Source: Phycisphaerae bacterium (GTDB lineage Bacteria > Planctomycetota > Phycisphaerae > Sedimentisphaerales > Anaerobacaceae). From it: a stretch of DNA of 38,701 nucleotides. A model generated the notes under the pieces. The model saw nothing but the letters and a program-made list of their open reading frames with translations, searched no databases and was not told the DNA's origin. The stretch is taken from assembly GCA_030604525.1 (NCBI GenBank), contig JAUVVQ010000020.1, forward strand, positions 1 through 38,701, written 5' to 3'. Below, in pieces: positions 22,932-32,112 of the stretch. How positions within the stretch are numbered: the first letter of the stretch is position 1; each line of letters starts with the position of its first letter. A program made the translations under genes and the position numbers.

Positions 22932-25655
22932 CTATTCGTTTTTCAACTTCTCTTTTACGAGTTGTAGAGCTTTATCGAGCGCTTCTTTTAATTTTTCGGG
23001 ATTTTTTCCTCCCGCCTGCGCCATTTGCGGCCTGCCGCCGCCGCCGCCGTCCACTATCGGGGCTATCTGCCTGAGGATATCTCCTGCAGAAATGCCTTCC
23101 TTAACCAGGTCATCAGTAACGCCCGCCAATAGCGTTACTTTGTCATTGTCGGCAAAGCCGATGACGATTGCAGCGGATTTCGCCTTCTTTTTCAGCATAT
23201 CAATAGCTGCCCGTCCCTGTTCGATTGTTGTTTCGGAAAGCTGGCCGACTATAAGATAACTTTTTCCGCTTTTTTCTGCCTGTTCCAGCAGCTTTTTAGC
23301 TTCGTCCATAACATCACTGCCGCCTTTTTTAGAAGCGTTTTTCAACTCTTTGGAAAGATTTTTATTATCTTTAATCAATTTGGCAAGTCTATCCGGGACT
23401 TTTTCCGCAGGAGCTTTCAGCTTTGTTGAAAGCTGTTCCAGTATGTCACTTCGCTGCTCTAAAAATTCGATAAGGGCATTGCCGGTAAGTGCCGTGATTC
23501 TACGCACCCCTGCTGATACGCTTTCTTCCTTTATAATCTTGAAACTTCCAATGGAACCGATGTTCTCAACGTGCGTGCCGCCGCAAAATTCCCGGCTGAA
23601 CGCCTGCTGAATATCATCCTTGTTATCCACGCCTATAGCTACTACCCTGACCTCGCTCCCGTATTTTTCACCGAAGAGTGCCATCGCTCCTATTTGTTCG
23701 GCTTCAGATTTCGGCATAACCGAGCTTGTAACCGGAAGGTTCCGATTGATTTGTTCTCTTATAAGTTTCTCTACCTTCTTTGTTTGCTTATCAGTCATCG
23801 CCTTAGGATATGTAAAATCAAATCTGAGGTAATCCGGACCGACATAACTTCCCTGCTGAGCCACATTTTCCCCGCATACCTGCTGCAGCGCCCATTGAAG
23901 CAGATGCGTTGCGGTATGATTTTTTCTGATTGCCTCTCTGTCTCCGCTCACCTGTGCTTTGACCTTTTGACCGGCGGCAAGACTGCCTTCTGAGAGCTTG
24001 CCCTGGTGTATTACACAATCGGCGATTTTGGTTGTGCTTTCTACTATGAATCTGCCCTTATCGCTTTCAATAATACCGCAGTCACCTGCCTGCCCGCCCG
24101 CCTCAGCATAAAAACAGGTCTTCTCCAGGACTAATCCGAGCCCCTCGGAGACTGCCTGGATTTCGCCCTCTTTTTTGAAGTTGCCGTGTTCAATCCAGCC
24201 GAGAATTCTGGTCTGGCAAAAGTCGCTTTTGTATTTTAACCGGTCTTCTGTCTTAGGCAATTCCGAATCAGAAGCATCCACTTCCAAAAGGTTTGTTTTC
24301 TGGGCCGCTCTTGCCCGCTGTCTCTGCTGTTCCATCAGCTTACTGAACTTTTCGGTATCGACCTGTAATCCTCTCTCGGCTGCCATAAGCTCGGTCAAAT
24401 CGAGCGGAAAACCGTAAGTGTCGTAGAGTTGAAAGGCATCCTCGCCGCTGATGCTTTTGCGTTTTGTTTTTTCAGCCCTTTCGGTGGTGGTGTTAAAGAT
24501 TTCGATTCCCCTGTCGAGTGTTCTGCTAAAAGCTTCCTCTTCTGATTTTATAACGGTTGATACATAGTCAGCCCTTTGTTTTATCTCAGCAAATGCATCA
24601 GAAAGAATATCGACCACGACAGGAACAAGTTTATAGATAAACGGCTCATGCATATCTAATGTCCTTGAGAACCTCGATGCACGTCTTAAGATTCTCCTGA
24701 TGACATAGCCCCGGCCTTCGTTGGATGGCGTCACCCCGTCGGTAATCGCAAAAACCAAAGAGCGGATATGGTCTGCAATCACCCTGAATGCGGTGTCGGT
24801 TTTGCTGTCAGGCCGGGAGGTGTATTTGTGATTCGTAATGTCACTTATTGCGTTCGTGATTGGTGTGAACAAATCGGTTTCATAATCACTCCTTTTGCCC
24901 TGCAGAACCGCAACAATCCTTTCAAGCCCCGCTCCCGTATCGATATATCTGGCCTTTAAAGGCGTTAACTTACCCTTTTGCGACCGATTGAACTGGATGA
25001 AGACAAGATTCCAAATCTCAATGAATCTGCCGCAATCGCCGTTAACCGCACATTTGTGTCCCTTTACGTTTTTCATATTGCAGCTTTCAGGTCCGAGGTC
25101 AACATGGATTTCGCTGCACGGCCCGCACGGACCGGAATTGCCCATCTCCCAGAAATTATCTTTCCTGTCAAAGGTCAAAACTCTTTGTGGCTGGATAGAT
25201 GTAACTTTTTTCCAGAGCTTCTCGGCCTCTTCATCCCTGGGAAGATTATCGCCTTTGTCACCTGCAAAAACTGTTACCCAGAGGGAGTCGGCGGGAATTC
25301 CCCAGACTTTTGTAACCAGCTCCCACGCCCACTCTATAGTTTCCGCTTTGAAATAATCATCGAATGACCAGTTTCCCAGCATCTCGAAAAATGTATGGTG
25401 ATAACCGTCTTTGCCTACTTCTTCCAGGTCGTTATGTTTACCGCTGACTCGAAGGCATTTTTGCGAGTTGACCGCTCTGTGATATTCCGGCTGTGTTCGT
25501 CCGGTGAATATGTCTTTGAACTGGTTCATCCCCGCATTGGTAAAGAGCAGTGACTCGTCACCTACAGGAACAATAGGTGAGCTGGGAACGAATTGATGAC
25601 TCCTGGCTTTGAAAAAATCTATGAAGCTATCTCGTACTTGTTTTGAAGTGGGCAC
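22932..25655 (-). CDS. alaS: Alanine--tRNA ligase
   Basis: A 907-residue class II synthetase of full family length. The aminoacylation domain starts 'FIDFFKARSHQFVPSSPIVP' with 'LLFTNAGMNQFKDIFTG' and 'HHTFFEMLGNWSFDDYFK'. The editing domain holds the zinc-binding histidines in 'NHTATHLLQWAL' (near residue 579) and 'FCGGTHVENIGSIG' (near 690). A C-terminal oligomerisation domain ends with a glycine-rich 'VDGGGGGRPQMAQAGG' motif. The start is a GTG at 25655, preceded by an AAGGACGG site. It lies 80 bases downstream of recA; alaS after recA is a recurring order in bacteria. Confidence 0.97.
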   Translation of the reverse strand: MPTSKQVRDSFIDFFKARSHQFVPSSPIVPVGDESLLFTNAGMNQFKDIFTGRTQPEYHRAVNSQKCLRVSGKHNDLEEVGKDGYHHTFFEMLGNWSFDDYFKAETIEWAWELVTKVWGIPADSLWVTVFAGDKGDNLPRDEEAEKLWKKVTSIQPQRVLTFDRKDNFWEMGNSGPCGPCSEIHVDLGPESCNMKNVKGHKCAVNGDCGRFIEIWNLVFIQFNRSQKGKLTPLKARYIDTGAGLERIVAVLQGKRSDYETDLFTPITNAISDITNHKYTSRPDSKTDTAFRVIADHIRSLVFAITDGVTPSNEGRGYVIRRILRRASRFSRTLDMHEPFIYKLVPVVVDILSDAFAEIKQRADYVSTVIKSEEEAFSRTLDRGIEIFNTTTERAEKTKRKSISGEDAFQLYDTYGFPLDLTELMAAERGLQVDTEKFSKLMEQQRQRARAAQKTNLLEVDASDSELPKTEDRLKYKSDFCQTRILGWIEHGNFKKEGEIQAVSEGLGLVLEKTCFYAEAGGQAGDCGIIESDKGRFIVESTTKIADCVIHQGKLSEGSLAAGQKVKAQVSGDREAIRKNHTATHLLQWALQQVCGENVAQQGSYVGPDYLRFDFTYPKAMTDKQTKKVEKLIREQINRNLPVTSSVMPKSEAEQIGAMALFGEKYGSEVRVVAIGVDNKDDIQQAFSREFCGGTHVENIGSIGSFKIIKEESVSAGVRRITALTGNALIEFLEQRSDILEQLSTKLKAPAEKVPDRLAKLIKDNKNLSKELKNASKKGGSDVMDEAKKLLEQAEKSGKSYLIVGQLSETTIEQGRAAIDMLKKKAKSAAIVIGFADNDKVTLLAGVTDDLVKEGISAGDILRQIAPIVDGGGGGRPQMAQAGGKNPEKLKEALDKALQLVKEKLKNE

Positions 25656-25735
25656 TTTTAATTACCGTCCTTACCGATTTATCCTTAAAAGTCAGCTTAT
25701 GGATATTTGTTATTCGATATCACAGCCGGATATGT

Positions 25736-26785
25736 TTAAGAGCTTGCCGCTTTATCGGCTGGTTGTGTTAAACCTTTGGCTTCGCAGATTTTGTTCTGTA
25801 ACTCCTCACATAGGTCTTTGTTTTCGATGAGAAAACTTTTTGCATTTTCCCTTCCCTGTCCGAGCTTAACGTCTCCGTAAGTGAGCCAGGAACCGCTTTT
25901 ATCTATAATCTCGGTCTCCGTGCCTAAATCGAGCAGGTCACCTTCTCTGCTGATGCCGCTGTCAAACATCATATCAAATTCGGCGTCTCTAAATGGTGGA
26001 GCAATCTTGTTCTTGACGACCCTTGCCCTGACCCTGTTTCCAATTGCACCGGTATTGTCCTTTATAGTTGCTATACGTCTTACATCTATCCTTACGGAGC
26101 TGTAAAATTTCAATGCCCTTCCGCCCGTAGTGGTCTCAGGATTCCCGAACATCACTCCGATTTTCATGCGGATTTGATTAATGAAGATAAGACAAGTCCT
26201 GCTTTTACGGATAACAGAAGTAAGCTTTCTCATTGCCTGACTCATCAGCCGGGCATGAAGACCCATATGGCTGTCGCCCATCTCACCTTCTATCTCAGCT
26301 TTGGGAGTTAGCGCCGCCACCGAATCGACAACGATAACATCAACCGAGTTTGACCTTATGAGCATCTCGGTTATCTCAAGCGCTTCTTCTCCGTTGTTCG
26401 GTTGACTTACGAGCAGACCGGCAACATCTACTCCTAACCTTTTGGCCCAGGTTATATCCAGGGCGTTTTCGGCATCTATAAAAGCCGCCACCCCTCCTTT
26501 ACGCTGGGCATTGGCGATAACATGAAGTGCCAGCGTGGTTTTGCCCGATGATTCAGGGCCGAACAGTTCGGTAATCCTGCCTTTTGGAATCCCTACTCCG
26601 CCTACTGCAATGTCAAGTGATAGCGACCCCGTAGGTATACCTTCGACTTTGGCATATCGGCTCTCGTCCATTTTCATAATGGACCCCTGGCCGTATTGCT
26701 TCTCTATCTGAGATATAACATTCTCCAACGCAAGCTGCTTTGAATCAGTTCCGGCTCTATTTTTTCTCATCTCTTTCTTTGCCAT
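25736..26785 (-). CDS. recA: Recombinase RecA
   Basis: A 349-residue recombinase for homologous repair and for triggering LexA self-cleavage. The N-terminus includes '[20 protein letters not shown]', the Walker A '[13 protein letters not shown]', Walker B '[20 protein letters not shown]', loop L1 and '[20 protein letters not shown]' with loop L2 after it. The C-terminus is short and not strongly acidic. One curiosity is 'FIDAENALD', where the usual residue after the catalytic glutamate is histidine (AEHALD). The ATG at 26785 has AAGGA about 17 bases upstream, further than ideal. It follows thpR by 27 bases, so it is probably expressed from an upstream promoter. Confidence 0.97.
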   Translation of the reverse strand: MAKKEMRKNRAGTDSKQLALENVISQIEKQYGQGSIMKMDESRYAKVEGIPTGSLSLDIAVGGVGIPKGRITELFGPESSGKTTLALHVIANAQRKGGVAAFIDAENALDITWAKRLGVDVAGLLVSQPNNGEEALEITEMLIRSNSVDVIVVDSVAALTPKAEIEGEMGDSHMGLHARLMSQAMRKLTSVIRKSRTCLIFINQIRMKIGVMFGNPETTTGGRALKFYSSVRIDVRRIATIKDNTGAIGNRVRARVVKNKIAPPFRDAEFDMMFDSGISREGDLLDLGTETEIIDKSGSWLTYGDVKLGQGRENAKSFLIENKDLCEELQNKICEAKGLTQPADKAASS

Positions 26786-26812
26786 TTTGTTATTACCAAT
26801 TCCTTTCGGTTC

Positions 26813-27379
26813 TTACTTTAGTTTGTAATTCGCCAAGGTACTGTAAACAGCTCCTTCAGGGGTTAACGTGCTCTGGTAAACAGAAATCGAATCTACCTGC
26901 AGATTCCCAAGTTTATGTTCCTTATATTTTTCAGTCAGCTCAGCGAGCTTTTTACCTGCCTTTTTATTTTTTATTCTACATAGAGTCAGATGTCCGGTAA
27001 AGCTTCTTTTCTCTTTTGGCCAGCCGGTCTCTGCTAATTTTTGCTCAAGGTCTTTTTGAAGCTCTGCGAGTTTTTCTTTTCCCCGGCCAAGCCCGACCCA
27101 CAAGACCCTTGCTGATTCGCGACCAAAAAAACCAACCGTTTCGACATCAAGCTCAAAGCCCTGCTGCTGCCTGGCTGTCTGTTCAACCAGCTTGCAGATT
27201 TCAAGTGTCTGTTGTTCTGTTATCTCGCCAAGAAACTTCAGCGTCAAATGGATATTATCCGGGTTAACCCATTTGGCATCATACTTTTGAATATTGCTTT
27301 GCGTCTTTAACTGCTGCTGTAGCTCTCTTAGCTCTTCTCTTATCTTATCGTTAATATCCGTCGCAATAAAAACGCGCAT
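26813..27379 (-). CDS. thpR: RNA 2',3'-cyclic phosphodiesterase ThpR
   Basis: A 188-residue LigT/2H phosphoesterase. Both HxT motifs are present: 'HLTLKFLGE' and 'GHLTLCR'. The family hydrolyses 2',3'-cyclic phosphates at RNA ends and was named for reverse 2'-5' ligation of tRNA halves. The frame is open ten codons further to 27409, overlapping pfkB, but the ATG at 27379 has AAGGAG six bases upstream and gives the standard MRVFIA start. The pfkB stop is 10 bases upstream, so pfkB-thpR-recA is a tight run. Confidence 0.92.
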   Translation of the reverse strand: MRVFIATDINDKIREELRELQQQLKTQSNIQKYDAKWVNPDNIHLTLKFLGEITEQQTLEICKLVEQTARQQQGFELDVETVGFFGRESARVLWVGLGRGKEKLAELQKDLEQKLAETGWPKEKRSFTGHLTLCRIKNKKAGKKLAELTEKYKEHKLGNLQVDSISVYQSTLTPEGAVYSTLANYKLK

Positions 27380-27389
27380 TGAATACTCC

Positions 27390-28295
27390 TTAGAAGCCGG
27401 TAAGCTCACGTAATTGCTGCAGTCTGTTCTCGATATCTTCCTTGGTTGCTGCGGTTAATCCGTTCAAAGAAAAATCGGCAATGGTAAACGATGCCAGAAC
27501 AGTTCCGTAGCCGACCGCTCTCTTTAGGGTTTGGAAATCGGCCTTGTTAACCTGTGCCAGATAACCCATTAAACCGCCCGCAAAGCTGTCACCTGCTCCT
27601 GTCGGGTCTTTCAGCTCTTCAGCGGGATACGCAGGCAGAATAAAGAGTCTCCCCTCCGAGTCGCACATTATAGAACCTGAGTCGCCTTTTTTAATAACCG
27701 TAACCCTCGGCCCCATATCGATAATCTTTTTTCCGGCTGTTATCAGATTGTTTTCGTGAGAAAGCATTCGGGCCTCGCCCTCGTTCAGAATCAGACAGTC
27801 AATCTGTTTGAGCAGGGCTTTCAGATTATCCAGCCGGCCCTCAATCCAGCAGTTCATCGTATCCGCCGCTACAAAATAAGGCGATTCTAACTGTTCCAGA
27901 AGCTGAAGCTGAAGCGAAGGAGACGTGTTCGCCAAAAAAACATATCTGCTGTCTGTAAACTCTTTGGGCACTGCAGGCGGTTTTTCGGAAAGAACATTTA
28001 GTTGAACGTCGTCGGTAATCGCCTCATCCATAGTATTATGATAAGAACCTTTCCATCTGAAAGTCTTGCTCGCAAGTCTTACTTCCAGCCCGCGCAGGTC
28101 AACATCTCTTCCGGCAAAAACCTCTTTCAAATCGAAAGGACAATCCGAGCCGACCACTCCAACCAGCCGGACTCCGCTGAGAAACGAAGCCGACATACTA
28201 AAATACACCGCCGAACCGCCAACACAGTTCTCACTGACACCGTATGGCGTGCTTACCGTATCAATTCCTATTGAACCTGTTACTAATAGTGACAT
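27390..28295 (-). CDS. PfkB-family carbohydrate/nucleoside kinase
   Basis: A 301-residue ribokinase-fold kinase. The N-terminal glycine motif is 'ENCVGGSAVYFSMSASFLSG' and the C-terminal PfkB signature is 'DPTGAGDSFAGGLMGYL' with the catalytic aspartate in GAGDSF. Substrate cannot be told from the sequence; adenosine-kinase-like and sugar-kinase-like members share these motifs. The 'NTMDEAITDDVQLNVLSEK' segment contributes to the lid. The ATG at 28295 has GAGGG upstream. It is the first gene after the restriction-modification cassette, with 44 bases between. Confidence 0.88.
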   Translation of the reverse strand: MSLLVTGSIGIDTVSTPYGVSENCVGGSAVYFSMSASFLSGVRLVGVVGSDCPFDLKEVFAGRDVDLRGLEVRLASKTFRWKGSYHNTMDEAITDDVQLNVLSEKPPAVPKEFTDSRYVFLANTSPSLQLQLLEQLESPYFVAADTMNCWIEGRLDNLKALLKQIDCLILNEGEARMLSHENNLITAGKKIIDMGPRVTVIKKGDSGSIMCDSEGRLFILPAYPAEELKDPTGAGDSFAGGLMGYLAQVNKADFQTLKRAVGYGTVLASFTIADFSLNGLTAATKEDIENRLQQLRELTGF

Positions 28296-28339
28296 TTTTC
28301 AAGCCCTCGAATTAAAAGTGGATACATTAAGTTTCCCAC

Positions 28340-29419
28340 TTACGTCGCTAACAACAGCACCTCTTCAGAGTGGTTTTGACTTAGTGCATATTTGTACTTT
28401 TTTCGCCTTATATCTATTATGCTTTTTTTATGCTTTTCTAACAATGTTACTAAATCGGAAATAGAAGGTATCCCATCTGCTCTATAAGAAATAACCAAAG
28501 TGCTATTTTTGAATTTTTCAAACAATTTATCAAAAGCGCTATGAATCTTTGTTTTGTCGTTCCATATCGTTCTTTTCTTCTTTAGGCGTCTATGTTTGGT
28601 TTTATAATCTATCATTTCTGGCCATTGAGGATAATTTGCCAAACCTTCCAAAAAATGGTAGAATCCCAAATAGTCAACACTGTTTCCACGTTTAGAGATG
28701 TATGGAGTGTCGATATAGACCAAGTCAAAATTTCCTTGTATTTCAAAGACACTTTTATTTAAAGCTTTGCATCTATTTTCACTGTTTATGATAGCTTTAT
28801 TCGCTTCATAAGCAAATTGTCTAAAGTGCTCCTCAAAAGGTCTATCCCAAGTTGTTTTATTTCCAAAGTTTCTCTTCACGTCAGAAAATCTAAGATACAG
28901 GTTTTTTCTGTGAAACAAATTAAAAGGTCTTTTTATTATGCAAGCTTGAAAAAGAGCAAAAAATGCAACAGCTTGCTTATACTTATCATTAAGTAAGCTA
29001 ATGTTTTTTATGACCATGTCAATCCAGTGGTTTTCCCTATCGGTGAAATATATATCTTTGAAGGTATCACAAACAAATGTTGGGTATATCATATCCTTCT
29101 TTGGAGTGGTGAGGAATTCTATGTCTTTTTTTGATAATTTCCTGCTATCATTTTCAATGAGCGCCAAACCAATATACCAATTGAATTTTAGTATGTCATT
29201 ATACGTGACGACCTTGCCTTTATCTTTTAACATATAAGCTATACTTCCTGTCCCACCAAAAGCATCAAGAACCGAACAAAAGTCTAAGTGTTCGATGGCT
29301 TCCCAAATCCATCTTGCTATTTTGAGCTTGCTTCCTTGAAATCTCGTTGATGGGAATACTGCTTCATCTTCTAAAAAAGATGTTTGATACCTACTGGTAT
29401 TACTAATTTTCGCACGCAT
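28340..29419 (-). CDS. DNA adenine methyltransferase of a restriction-modification system
   Basis: A 359-residue N6-adenine methyltransferase of the D12 class (alpha group). The N-terminal 'RFQGSKLKIARWI' resembles motif X, motif I is DAFGGTGS (52-59) and motif IV is DTPY (237-240) in 'DLVYIDTPYISKRG'. The usual form is DPPY, so proline is replaced by threonine. The protein ends in 'EEVLLLAT', a C-terminal pattern common in this class. It lies eight bases downstream of an EcoRV-like endonuclease and should protect the same site. It does not obviously resemble M.EcoRV (298 residues) beyond class motifs. Composition is AT-rich. Start ATG at 29419 after a weak AGGT site. Confidence 0.85.
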   Translation of the reverse strand: MRAKISNTSRYQTSFLEDEAVFPSTRFQGSKLKIARWIWEAIEHLDFCSVLDAFGGTGSIAYMLKDKGKVVTYNDILKFNWYIGLALIENDSRKLSKKDIEFLTTPKKDMIYPTFVCDTFKDIYFTDRENHWIDMVIKNISLLNDKYKQAVAFFALFQACIIKRPFNLFHRKNLYLRFSDVKRNFGNKTTWDRPFEEHFRQFAYEANKAIINSENRCKALNKSVFEIQGNFDLVYIDTPYISKRGNSVDYLGFYHFLEGLANYPQWPEMIDYKTKHRRLKKKRTIWNDKTKIHSAFDKLFEKFKNSTLVISYRADGIPSISDLVTLLEKHKKSIIDIRRKKYKYALSQNHSEEVLLLAT

Positions 29420-29427
29420 TTTTTTAC

Positions 29428-30228
29428 CTAAAACTTTTTATACTTTTTGTATTCCGTAAGATTTTTGTAAGGAGCTTTTTTCAAATCGATAGCTTTAGCC
29501 ATATCCTTTGTGAGATAGTACATCCAATAGTCATCGAAAATATCTTCTCCAAGTTCAGCAAATGGCCCTTTTCCTGTTATTAATTCATCAATTTTCGTGG
29601 CAGAGCCAATATTTTTGGTGTTTCCGCTGCCGGGTCGCTCCGATGCTATTTTGTATTTTTCTTGAACGAAAAATTCGATATCCTTTATTACTGAAGGAAT
29701 ATTTTGTAAATCAGCGAGATTGTACTTTTTTCTTTCATCCCAAACTTCATCTGCTCGTGAATAAATAATCCCCAAAACGAAATGACCTGTGTATTTTGCA
29801 TATGGAAATGAAATGTTTTTGGTGCTTTTCCTATCTCTAAAATAACCGGTAAAAGCTCCAAGTGTCATTCCGTTTACGTTTTGCTTATTTTTTCTGTAAG
29901 TGCTTTTAATATCCAAAGCAAACAGCTTTCCCTTATCATTCAGCAATGAAACATCCGGGTAAAAATTCTGTGCTTTACAAAGAAAAATCTTATAATTCTT
30001 CGATTTTGCGAAATTGCAAATATATGGAAAAAGAATTAATTCCATTATTTTTGAAATCACTTTCGTATCTACGGAGATAGTGTAAATGTTTTTCGCTATA
30101 TCGATAAATCCTTTTACTATCCATTCGCCTTTCTTCGTTGATACAGCGTCATTGAGGGGTTTTACATATTCCAGAAATTCTTTTTGGAATTTATTTTTCG
30201 CTTTCTCGGAGTTTTTTGAATGAGCCAT
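29428..30228 (-). CDS. EcoRV-like type II restriction endonuclease
   Basis: A 266-residue PD-(D/E)xK endonuclease that can be aligned with EcoRV by eye. EcoRV's 'SDTKVLSTIFELF' corresponds to 'VDTKVISKIMELI'; its catalytic 'YPDFTLY' and 'DIKTTY' (Asp74, Asp90, Lys92) to 'YPDVSLL' and 'DIKSTY' (Asp92, Asp106, Lys108); its 'GGYTSFIRNNTKNIVYP' to 'GAFTGYFRDRKSTKNISFP'; and the DNA-contacting R-loop 'GSGNTTNIGS' to 'GSGNTKNIGS' (200-209). A target of GATATC is likely but not proven. EcoRV has about 245 residues, so the N-terminus here is longer by some 20. The gene precedes its methyltransferase and follows gltX by 39 bases. The 60 bases from 29941 have 18 G/C, against 31 in a gltX stretch. Confidence 0.88.
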   Translation of the reverse strand: MAHSKNSEKAKNKFQKEFLEYVKPLNDAVSTKKGEWIVKGFIDIAKNIYTISVDTKVISKIMELILFPYICNFAKSKNYKIFLCKAQNFYPDVSLLNDKGKLFALDIKSTYRKNKQNVNGMTLGAFTGYFRDRKSTKNISFPYAKYTGHFVLGIIYSRADEVWDERKKYNLADLQNIPSVIKDIEFFVQEKYKIASERPGSGNTKNIGSATKIDELITGKGPFAELGEDIFDDYWMYYLTKDMAKAIDLKKAPYKNLTEYKKYKKF

Positions 30229-30267
30229 TACTATCTCGCAAAAACCTTTATATTTACAACAAAATAT

Positions 30268-31905
30268 TTATTCCTTCTCAAACTTCTTTAAGGTATTATT
30301 TATTCTGATAAGCACATTTTCCATACCCAGCAGCTTAACCGAATTAAAAATCGGAGGACTGATAGTCGTGCCGGTAATCGCCACCCGCAGCGGCTGAGCC
30401 ACTTTGCCGAGCCCTACCTGTTTTTCTTCCGCCAGAGAACGCAGCATCGCTTCAAGCTTCTCTTCGGTAACATCCTGGATTTGAGCTAATCTGTCTCTTA
30501 CGAGCTTTAGCATCGCAAGGCCGGTTTCCGTCAGCAATACTTTTTTAACCGCTTTGGGCTGGTATTCTATCTGCTCGTTTTCATAAAATAAAAATCTGCA
30601 TTTGGTCTCTATCTGGGCAAGCGTTCTGGCGCCTTCGTTTATCTCCAACAATGTCCCCAGCAGTTCATCATCATCCGAGCTAACGGGAGAGTTGATTGTT
30701 TTTATATAATCCTTGAAATGCTCTAACAGCTTCTCTTTACTTATCGTTTTGATATATTCAGTATTGAAAGAGAGCAGCTTCTTACGGTCGAATAAACTGT
30801 TTGTTTTTGTTAACCTCTCTATATCAAAACTCTCTATCAGCTCCTCGACCGACATAATTTCCCTTCCGTCCCCCGGATTCCAGCCGAGAAGCGTCAGAAA
30901 ATTAACCATCGCCTCCGGCAGATAACCATTTTGGAGAAAGTCGATAACGTTTATCTCCGGCAGATGCACCCCCAGGTATTCAGCCATTGCATCAATCACC
31001 GGCACATCCGGAACAGCTTGGCCGTTTATGAAATCCTCCAGTGCCTCGGCGGTAAGATTGCAATGTTCAGCCAGCTTCACGAGGTCTATCTGTTTATTTG
31101 ATTTTATCGCCTGCAGAAGAGCTTTTGGCTTTTGACGCTTGGAAAGCTTCCCGCCGCCCTGACTTATCGTAACAGACATATGGGCATACTTGGGAAGTTT
31201 AATATCCTCGAATAATGCCTTCCATAATTCCATCTGAACGGGTGTATTCATCAGGTGTTCCTGCCCGCGGATAATGTGCGATACCCCCATCAAAGCATCG
31301 TCCACCACGCAGGCGAAATTGTATGTTGGAAAACCATCGCTTTTTTGGATTATAAAATCACCGAATTCACCCGCTCCGAATTTTATCTGCCCGCGCACAG
31401 TATCATCGACTATAATCTCCTTTCGGGGCAGGGCGAAGCGGACTGTAACACCTGTGCCTTCCGCCTTTTTCTTCAGTGCTTCTTCGTGGCTGGGGTATTT
31501 GTCCGGCCTTGGATAAATGAAACTTTTCTTCTCCGCCTTTACCCGGCTTCTGAGCTGCTCAAGCTCCTGGGTGGAATCAAAACAATAGTAGGCCTTCCCC
31601 TCATCAAGCAGCTTTTTTATATATCGAGCGTATATCGCTTTTCTCTGAGACTGTTGATATGGTCCGTTTGGACCTTCAGTCCCAGGCCCTTCGTCCCATT
31701 CTATCCCAAGCCAGTGCAAATCTTCGATTACCTGCCTGGTTGCAGTAGGCGTATTCCTTCTCTGGTCGGTATCTTCGATTCGCAGGATAAATTTCCCCTT
31801 TCGGTGCCTGGCGAATAACCAGTTAAAAAGCGCCGTCCTCGCTCCGCCTATGTGCAGATAACCCGTAGGCGATGGAGCAAATCTTGTGACTACTTTCTCA
31901 GACAT
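30268..31905 (-). CDS. gltX: Glutamate--tRNA ligase with HTH-like insertion
   Basis: A 545-residue class I synthetase. The HIGH-type motif is HIGG (18-21) in 'RFAPSPTGYLHIGGARTALF', and the KMSKS-type loop is KLSKR (253-257). Where other GluRS run directly into 'GYLPEALLNYL', this one has about 65 extra residues (258-322) containing 'DLVKLAEHCNLTAEALEDFI', a Cro-like helix-turn-helix pattern. The reading then resumes with 'NGYLPEAMVNFLTLLGWNPG'. The C-terminal anticodon-binding half is normal. The extra part explains the length above the usual 470-500. Start ATG at 31905 with GAGG nine bases upstream. Whether it charges only tRNA-Glu or also tRNA-Gln cannot be told. Confidence 0.95.
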   Translation of the reverse strand: MSEKVVTRFAPSPTGYLHIGGARTALFNWLFARHRKGKFILRIEDTDQRRNTPTATRQVIEDLHWLGIEWDEGPGTEGPNGPYQQSQRKAIYARYIKKLLDEGKAYYCFDSTQELEQLRSRVKAEKKSFIYPRPDKYPSHEEALKKKAEGTGVTVRFALPRKEIIVDDTVRGQIKFGAGEFGDFIIQKSDGFPTYNFACVVDDALMGVSHIIRGQEHLMNTPVQMELWKALFEDIKLPKYAHMSVTISQGGGKLSKRQKPKALLQAIKSNKQIDLVKLAEHCNLTAEALEDFINGQAVPDVPVIDAMAEYLGVHLPEINVIDFLQNGYLPEAMVNFLTLLGWNPGDGREIMSVEELIESFDIERLTKTNSLFDRKKLLSFNTEYIKTISKEKLLEHFKDYIKTINSPVSSDDDELLGTLLEINEGARTLAQIETKCRFLFYENEQIEYQPKAVKKVLLTETGLAMLKLVRDRLAQIQDVTEEKLEAMLRSLAEEKQVGLGKVAQPLRVAITGTTISPPIFNSVKLLGMENVLIRINNTLKKFEKE

Positions 31906-32112
31906 TGGTTTTGTCCTCTTATTAGCTTAAATTCCTGAAAATGCTTAATCTAAAGCAGACTTGAGCTTATGTCAAGTATCTCTGTAATTACCTGCCTTGA
32001 ATTAATATTCCTGACCTTTAATTATCCCTGCCAAAAACGATGTAAGCGAAAACTGCCGATACGGGCAAACATCAATCCTGGTAAAATCCTGCGTGATTTA
32101 AAATGACCCTTC

